Source: Limnanthes douglasii subsp. nivea
Taxonomy: Eukaryota > Streptophyta > Magnoliopsida > Brassicales > Limnanthaceae
Assembly (NCBI GenBank): GCA_036936605.1
Contig: JAUPFV010000005.1
Span: 124,552,453 to 124,616,452 of the forward strand
Direction: 5' to 3'
Length of the DNA stretch: 64,000 nt
The stretch's first letter is position 1. Each line of letters opens with the position of its first letter. The notes beneath the pieces are model-generated. The model did not search any database, had not been told where the DNA came from, and saw nothing but the letters and a program-made list of their open reading frames with translations. This document shows positions 57,908 through 64,000 of this stretch, in pieces. Both the position numbers and the translations under genes were made by a program.

Positions 57908-58663
57908 TACCAAGTAATAATATTATTAATCAAGGAAGAAAATATCGATTTTTACATAATCACAATACTATTTATACTATTTACGAAGTAGTTTCACTTT
58001 CTCGCTTAATTACATAAGTCCACTAATTTCGATCATGGACCTGTATTTATGATAATGGACCTATAATCCTGGTCATTACTCTAATCGTGGTACATTATGT
58101 GGGTCATTTAGTCAATAATCCTTTTAATAAATGTTCACCTATTTTATAAAATCTTTATTAGTCGTATCTGATGACTAAGCTTTACAAGCATCGGTAGATG
58201 CACGTCATTCATCGAAGGACCTCTCTTTGTCCGTTATTCTTTGTATGTGGCCTCTGCTCGGCGGGGCCTCTACCTGATGGGATCTTGATTAAGTTTGCTC
58301 TAATTTATGACCTCTACTCGGTTTCTTTATTGGTCGGGCGAGCCTCGATCAGGTTCTGATGATATTTTCATATGAACTCTGCTCTGTTGAAATTTGTGAT
58401 GGCATCGACGTCCCTCGGTTCTGCCTCGACACAGTTGCTGGTGATGATCTTTCTTGGTGGTTTGCTGGTTGTCTTATTATGAATTGAATACCCCTCGGTT
58501 TGGCCTCTCCATTTTGCTGTTGAGTGTTGCTAGGTGTATTATTTATAATTCACCTCGGTTTTTCTTAAGAAACCCCTCAATTTGGTATTACTTATGTCTC
58601 TATATTATTTTCATATACTTGGACTTTGCTTGATCTATCTATTTGGTGAGGGCTTCCTCATCA
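57908..58663 (-). repeat. 3' LTR of element F (about 756 bp)
   Basis: Plus-strand reading starts taccaagtaata and atcaaggaagaaaat, the counterpart of C's and D's LTR end (tgccaag in C, tgcgaag in D; TG has become TA). It ends cttcctcatca, the reverse complement of TGATGAGG. A polypurine tract (minus: actagggggag) follows directly. The middle shows tgataatggacctata as in D. Confidence 0.72.
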
Positions 58664-59341
58664 GGGCTCCCCCTAGTCCATGGATTATATTTTGAAGAAA
58701 GATAATCGATGGAATAAAAGTCGGTGAAGAAGAGTATATTGTAAATAAACGACTTTCGATTTTGCCACATGGGCCATGTAGTTGATTAGTCACGACAATG
58801 TATGAATTTTTTACCAACAATGGATTGACACGTGGCAAGCGTAAGACGGTACACGCGATATCACGGTTCTGACACATGAGGTCATTTTGATGGACTATGT
58901 CGCTTCGAATCTGAGAAAATATGCTACTTTAATTAATGTGTGTGGCAACTAGTGTCCCATCACGCGTGGGTTGGTAAACCAATTTTGGTGTAAACCTTTT
59001 TTCTTAGACTTGCAAATCATTAATCTTTGTAGCACTTTATTTTTAGAGAGAATAAAACTACTTGTGTTATTTTCGGGGGCCACAGTTATTACCACCGCTA
59101 TTCATCGTAGATATTTCTAGTAGATAAAAGGTATGCTCAGCTTTTCGTAAATTTTGCGTTATAATTGTGATAGTCATGTTGTATTGGGGATATGTTTAGC
59201 CTGATTCAGATATCTTTACCCAAAACTAGTTGTGTGTTGGGAAAACCCATTGTGGGTAGCACTGGGCAAGGGGAGTTATCCTAGCTATTTGCTTGCTTTG
59301 ATAAGTCATATTGGGTCATTACCATCTTTCTAGTGATCCTG
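58664..59341 (+). promoter_or_regulatory. Leader and promoter region of the antisense gene of F
   Basis: Non-coding. Contains the predicted 5'UTR intron 59132-59333. Counterpart of 3411-3875 in D. Confidence 0.45.
59132..59333 (+). other. Predicted 5'UTR intron of the antisense gene of F (202 nt)
   Basis: AAAAG|GTATGC at 59132 and ATCTTTCTAG ending at 59333, 8 nt before the ATG at 59342. Length and placement match D's intron (201 nt). Confidence 0.55.
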
Positions 59342-60610
59342 ATGGCGCTGAAAAAATGTGGTAAAAATAAAGAGAAGGCGGGCACTGTCGTCGGTGGCGT
59401 CATTGAATTGGAGCATGAAAGTTCCACATTCTTAGAGGAGTAATTCTTTCGATTGACCCATAAATATGAGTATCTAACGGGGGATGGTCTCCAGAAATTT
59501 AAGGCTAGATACGGTATCCCTAGAAATGTTATAGTGAGGGTGCTGCCGCCCGGAGCGCAGCCTTATCGGGCAAGAGAAAATGAGACCTGCATGTATACTA
59601 TCGTGTTTTATAATGGTTTACGATTCTCGTTGTCTTCTTTAATTCGTGATTTCTTTAGCTTCCTAAGTATATTCCCCGTCAATTAATTTCTAATAGGTGG
59701 AGGGTGTTGTTCAGTGTAATATTAAGATCCTAAGTATTAGACATTCTCGTTTGTTTGGCAGACCTGCTTGCTGTAGCTGATGAGGCCAAATTAGCCAAGT
59801 CCCCTTTCTTTTACATGCAATTGTCTGGGGTAAGGGAAATAGTTGAATTGCCTACGCCGGAGAATAATTAGAAATATACCTTTGTGTTCGTATCATGGAA
59901 TTGGGAACACGAGAGTGTCGTAATGAACCTCAAACTAGAGAAATGGTGGAAGGCTAAGTGTAAGAAGGAAGCATTATATATTGTTGGATTATTTAAACCA
60001 TTGGCGATATTAATTAAAAAGAGAACACCAAGAGTGGTGCAAGGAGGATTTAAAAAAGGATACTGTAAACTCGTTGATCAGGTTGTCAGCATTGGCCAAC
60101 ACAATATGGGATCAGGAGGGGTTGCGCTTATTTATACATGTTAATTATTTAATATCCGGGTTTTGGCGTGTACTAGAGTTAGATATTACAGAATATGGGA
60201 AGGTACGGATGACTGGTAGTGGGGAAGTGGCGACAACGGAACGATTGCAGGCTCTGATGGAGAAATTGTACCATGATCATAATAGTGCAGGGGTTGGGTT
60301 GCCACTGCTCAAGATCCGTACGACTAGGGACATTAAAGATACAACACCCCCACAAGGACACAATAAAAATGATGAGGAGATGATGACCATTCGGGATGTT
60401 GGAGATCGTAGCCAACAAGAAGATAGCATCACGGAATCCAGAGAGAAAGTAGTGAATGAGGGCGGATGTCGCTCTCGTGACAATGCAGAGGAAACCGAGG
60501 AGGAGGAATGTTCTCCTGTGAAAATGAATCTCTTTGTTGTGAATGATGTTCCGTTATCGCAACGAAAACTAAGTTTGGTAGACATGTGTGACTCTTCTAG
60601 CTCACACTAA
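59342..60610 (+). pseudogene. Antisense extra gene of element F, truncated
   Basis: MALKKCGKNKEKAG start. The conserved domain is at 59453-59680: LTHKYEYLTGDGLQKF, RYGIPRNVIVRVLPPG and FYNGLRFSLSSLIRDFF, which line up with KWGIPENVKIRI and NWGLRFPMDPEIVRYF of A. Then AKLAKSPFFYMQLSG and FVSWNWEHESVVMN (counterpart of FVSGSWENG in A), KWWKAKCKKEA, a region with INYL...GFWRVLELDI and RLQALMEKLY, and an acidic linker (60300-60600). The coiled coil and the rest of F are missing: Copia sequence resumes at about 60611. Stops near 59440, 59685 and 59870, and shifts near 60140, break it. Confidence 0.72.
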
Positions 60611-61940
60611 TTTACCAAAAATGATATAGCAGAAATGAAGTACACGCATTGTACTACTGCTTTCTACCTAGTTAATAGGTTGCCTACATTAGTCTTATAA
60701 GAATATAGATATTTTGAAAAACTGTTTGGTCATAAACCTAATTATATTATTCTAAGATATTTTGGATGTACTTATTTTCCATGTTTAAGATCATATCAAC
60801 CTTATAAGTTTTGATTACATTCCGTCAAATGTGTGTTATGAGGCTATAACAATGTTCACAAAGTATATAAATGTATTAGTCCTACTGATAGGGTTTATGT
60901 TTCAAGAAATATAATTTTTAAGGAGTAAGAATTGACTTGTTTTTTAGGTTTCTTTAACTTGAGGTTTCTGAAAATGTGTCTAAGTCTTCTTGGTTGCCTA
61001 GATTTCCTAGTCAATTTCTTAAAGGTAATTTTCCTAATCTGGATAAGTTTCATGCTCCTTATGAGGCAACCTTGTGACTCAGGAAAACACAATTCTCTAC
61101 CAAGACAACAACAGGATTTTCTACCACAAACACATAATTTTAACACATAAATAGATATCAAATTGCCATCCACCAAATAATGGCAGCATGTACACACAAG
61201 AAAAATTACTAGTAAAAAACATTCTATATCCACACATATGATACACAAGCAATTCCACATCATCATCAATCATAGACCTAAACAACCATCTTATGAAAAC
61301 TAAGGCATCTCTAAACCTAAAGTTATTTACTTATGTAACACTATTTTTCCTACAAAGTTTTTGAAGGCTTTTATTGATCCTAAATGGGCTCAGTCTATGA
61401 AGGTGGAATATGATGCTCTTTAAGCTAATCACACTTGGTCTTTGGTTCCTTGGACTGCTATTATGAATTTAGTACGTTGTAAATGGTTGTATAAACTAAA
61501 ATGTAATATCGATGGTTTTCTTTAGTGTTATTAAGGAATGTTGTGGCTAAGAGGTTTCAAGAAACACAAGGTATTTTAGTGGGATTCTTAGTCTAGTAAC
61601 TAAAGATTCTATCATCAAGCTTATTCTAACTTTAGTTATCTCAAAAGATTAAGATGTGAGACAATTAGATATTAACAATGTTTTTTTAAATGGTGTGATC
61701 ACTGAGCAAGTTTTTATGGTACAACTGGACGGTTTTGTTGATCCTAAGCAACCATCTCATGTTTGTTATTGATACAAAGCACTTTATGTATTGAAGTAGG
61801 CTCCACGTGCCTAATATTTTAAGTTAAAAGTCGCATTGCTTCTTTGAGTTTTTAAGAACTCTAGAATTGACTGATCTATGTTTTTTATGTCACAAAAAAA
61901 CATACCTTTAATCTTGTTTTACCTACTTTGTTTTTGCGGA
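60611..61940 (+). pseudogene. Ty1/Copia pol remnant, right part (integrase end and RT)
   Basis: Integrase end: HCTTAFYLVNRLPTLVL, YFEKLFGHKPNY, LRYFGCTYFP, and YKCISPTDRVYVSRNIIF (60650-60920). RT: LVPWTAIMNLVRCKWLYKLK with DG (61440-61520), VRQLDINNVFLNG-like block (61650-61690), QLDGFVDPKQPSHVC (61725-61770), and VFKNSRIDXSMFF (61850-61890). The usual Y.DD box is beyond recognition. Continues the frame set of 57540-57907 after loss of the integrase core. Non-functional. Confidence 0.75.
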
Positions 61941-64000
61941 TTGTGATGCGTGTCTTAGTTGATGAAGCCTCCATCATCTTCTTTATAAGAATTAGTCCCT
62001 CTCTTTGTCCCGTGAAGATGCTCCTTAACTTTTGGCTATGGATTTGATTCCATATCTCCTTGTTGTCATATGCTTCTCTTGGCCTCCTAAGACTCGTTCT
62101 TCAACAAAGTCGTAGTCTCTTTTTCAATGATCTCTGAATCCTCCCAATTCAATCGTGTCGTATCAGATTCTCATCGGTGAAGCTCTCGATCAGTCCATGG
62201 AGCTCAATGCATGTCTACTCTCTCCTCTTCAATTGAGTAATCAATAGCAGAAAAGCTTTCCCTAAATTTAATTCACCTTTATTTCCTCTAAAAATAGTGA
62301 TTGGATGTTGTTGTCAAGTCCATTATTTTTTTACCCCTGTATGTTTTGTCTTTATCAATAATATTCACCGCTTTGAACAATAAAATATTAAGTTATCTGT
62401 TATATGTTTTGAAAAATCTATTTGTGGATTTGATTTTTTTTTCTTCTAATTTATCTATTTTATTATTGAGGCTTTTTTATCATTAAGATTATTTGGATTA
62501 TTTTGCGTAAAAGATTGTATATCATTAAAAATTATGATTTTGAATAAAATATTCAATATAATAAATTAAAAAAGAGGTTTATAAATTTAATTAGTGCTAC
62601 TATAAAAAAAGAGGTTTATTTTATTATTCATTTTTAAGTGGTTAGAAAAATATAAGTATATAAATTTAATTAACATTTATGGTTATTATCATTTATTTAT
62701 TTTTATTACTTTTTTTAGAAATAAATTCAAACAAATATTTGATATCAGATCTTTTTATTGTTTTTTACTACGACAACGACGTAGAAAAATATGTTGTTTG
62801 CGAAACTTGGTTATAAAACATATATAGTTTTTCATGTGTGTCAATTGTCGCTTAAGACATTTTCATGATCACTTTTATACTAAAATCATCCCATGTATAC
62901 CGAATGCTTCATCCGTAGTTCGTCGCGCGTGATATTAATATGATTGCAACAAGTGTTACCATAATAGTAATGTTTTTATAGCATATTTAATCCTTCATAA
63001 TCTCGTCTACCTTCCTCCATAAGTTTTTTATCGGTTATCTTATTAACTAACAAAGTTACTTAATGAGCTTAAACTGAATCGGTACCTAATTTTTAAACTT
63101 AATATTTATTATTATTCGAACCCAACCCGTTAACCCAATAACCATCCTAAAACCATTATCTTTTCTTTGTTCTTTGTGTGTCGTTTATAACTCTTTATTC
63201 ACTAGCAAACTCTTTACTCACAGTAAGATCCAAAGTTTTAATTTTTTTTGAACTAGTCAAACTTTGAGGAATAAGAACGATGATATGATTTGACTGAAGC
63301 CTAATCTGAGTAGCTAAATCCAATTTCGCAATCAAAAGTTTTGAAGTTCAGGTTAAAATCCAGTAAGTTTATAATATTAACTTCTCCATTAAGATCACAA
63401 TTCAAGCCTAAAAAAACTAACAAGGATCGTTACCCGACCATGCAAAAACAATTTTAGGCGGATAATTCATACCACCAATGAATTCGTTGAGTGGCATAGC
63501 GACCAGAGAACAAGGAGTGCCCGAATCAGTTCAACAAAAAAAATTGATTCGTATGTAAATTTAAAGGTTTTATATATCAGGTACTCGTATAAGCTGATAA
63601 GTTGTTCTCTGATAATTTTAAATCCGCTAAAGACAACATTTTCCTGAGGAAATTGGGTAATGAATTGACTAAATTGTAACTCATACATGAAAGATTTGTT
63701 AACAATAAAAATCAAGGAGAGAAATCAGATGATAAATTGAAGAAATTTTTATGTGTAATATTTCTGGGTAATTTAAAGTATTAAATAAATAAAAACAATA
63801 TTTTTACAAGTTTACGGAGCAAACCCGGTAAAAGTCACTTCGCATAGGTATACAAGAGTATCAGGAATAATAAAGAAAAAAAACACTTTGAGCCTAAAAA
63901 TCTAACTAAACATAAAAGAACATAAAGACAAAGCAGAACGAAAGCATATGTCTGGTAAAAAAGAAAAATAATAGTTCAATGAACAACATGAAGGTGTGAT
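61941..64000. other. AT-rich non-coding region
   Basis: Holds the right copy of the dispersed repeat (about 62815-63095). Short open frames such as 63715-63467 (minus) show no similarity I can name. No RNA gene seen. Confidence 0.5.
62815..63095 (+). repeat. Right copy of the dispersed direct repeat (partner 56965-57300)
   Basis: See the left copy. It lacks the ATT run. Divergence is high (I estimate 25-30 percent over alignable parts), so it is an old pair. Confidence 0.75.

Noticed and set aside
63467..63715. Open frame of 82 codons on the minus strand near the right end
   Set aside because: No recognisable domain; AT-rich composition explains the length.
1..64000. tRNA, rRNA, CRISPR, satellite arrays, organelle inserts
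   Set aside because: No cloverleaf with proper box sequences, no rRNA core, no regular spacer arrays and no organelle gene were seen on reading; short tRNA-like strings are primer binding sites.

Overview
The window is plant nuclear heterochromatin. I find no cellular gene that I can support. Nearly everything recognisable is an LTR retrotransposon at some stage of decay: mostly Ty3/Gypsy of the Tat type (two successive RNase H domains, PBS of the TTGGC type, and an extra gene on the opposite strand), plus chromovirus-type Gypsy and Ty1/Copia remnants. Low GC, long AT-rich spacers and old nested elements suggest a flowering plant with a repeat-rich genome; I cannot name the species.

The left two thirds is a stack of nested insertions. 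Element D (minus strand, about 3411-10380 and 40720-43703) contains element C (plus, 10381-12735 and 33025-40719). C contains a segment of element B (plus, about 12736-21163 and 31664-32985). B contains element A (plus, 21164-31658). Element E (plus, 1 to about 3410) abuts D on the left, probably as an insertion, and a 379-bp solo LTR of the A family sits inside C (39556-39934). A is the youngest: both LTRs and a perfect TSD (TCTAT) are present, its LTRs differ by about 12 substitutions in 439 bp, and its genes carry only a few stops and frameshifts. C has LTRs that differ by roughly 11-15 percent in the parts I compared.

Each Tat element has gag, protease, reverse transcriptase, two RNase H domains and integrase on one strand. 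An additional gene then lies between pol and the 3' LTR and is read in the opposite direction. In A that antisense gene has a TATA box, an ATG and a 79-nt GT-AG intron with a TACTAAC branch site whose removal restores frame. It encodes a protein of about 967 codons with a conserved helical domain, a lysine-rich stretch, a coiled coil and an acidic tail. B has the same intron at the same codon phase; D and F have a 5'UTR intron of 201-202 nt. This antisense gene is the most interesting feature of the window.

From 43.7 to 64 kb the sequence is AT-rich and mostly non-coding. It holds a minus-strand chromovirus integrase remnant (45.0-46.1 kb) abutting a plus-strand chromovirus gag-pol remnant (46.2-49.8 kb). 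It also holds an LTR/PBS edge of another minus-strand element (about 51.9-52.3 kb), a diverged tandem duplication at 53.1-53.6 kb, and a Copia pol remnant (57.6 and 60.6-61.9 kb) interrupted by a truncated Tat element F (57.9-60.6 kb).
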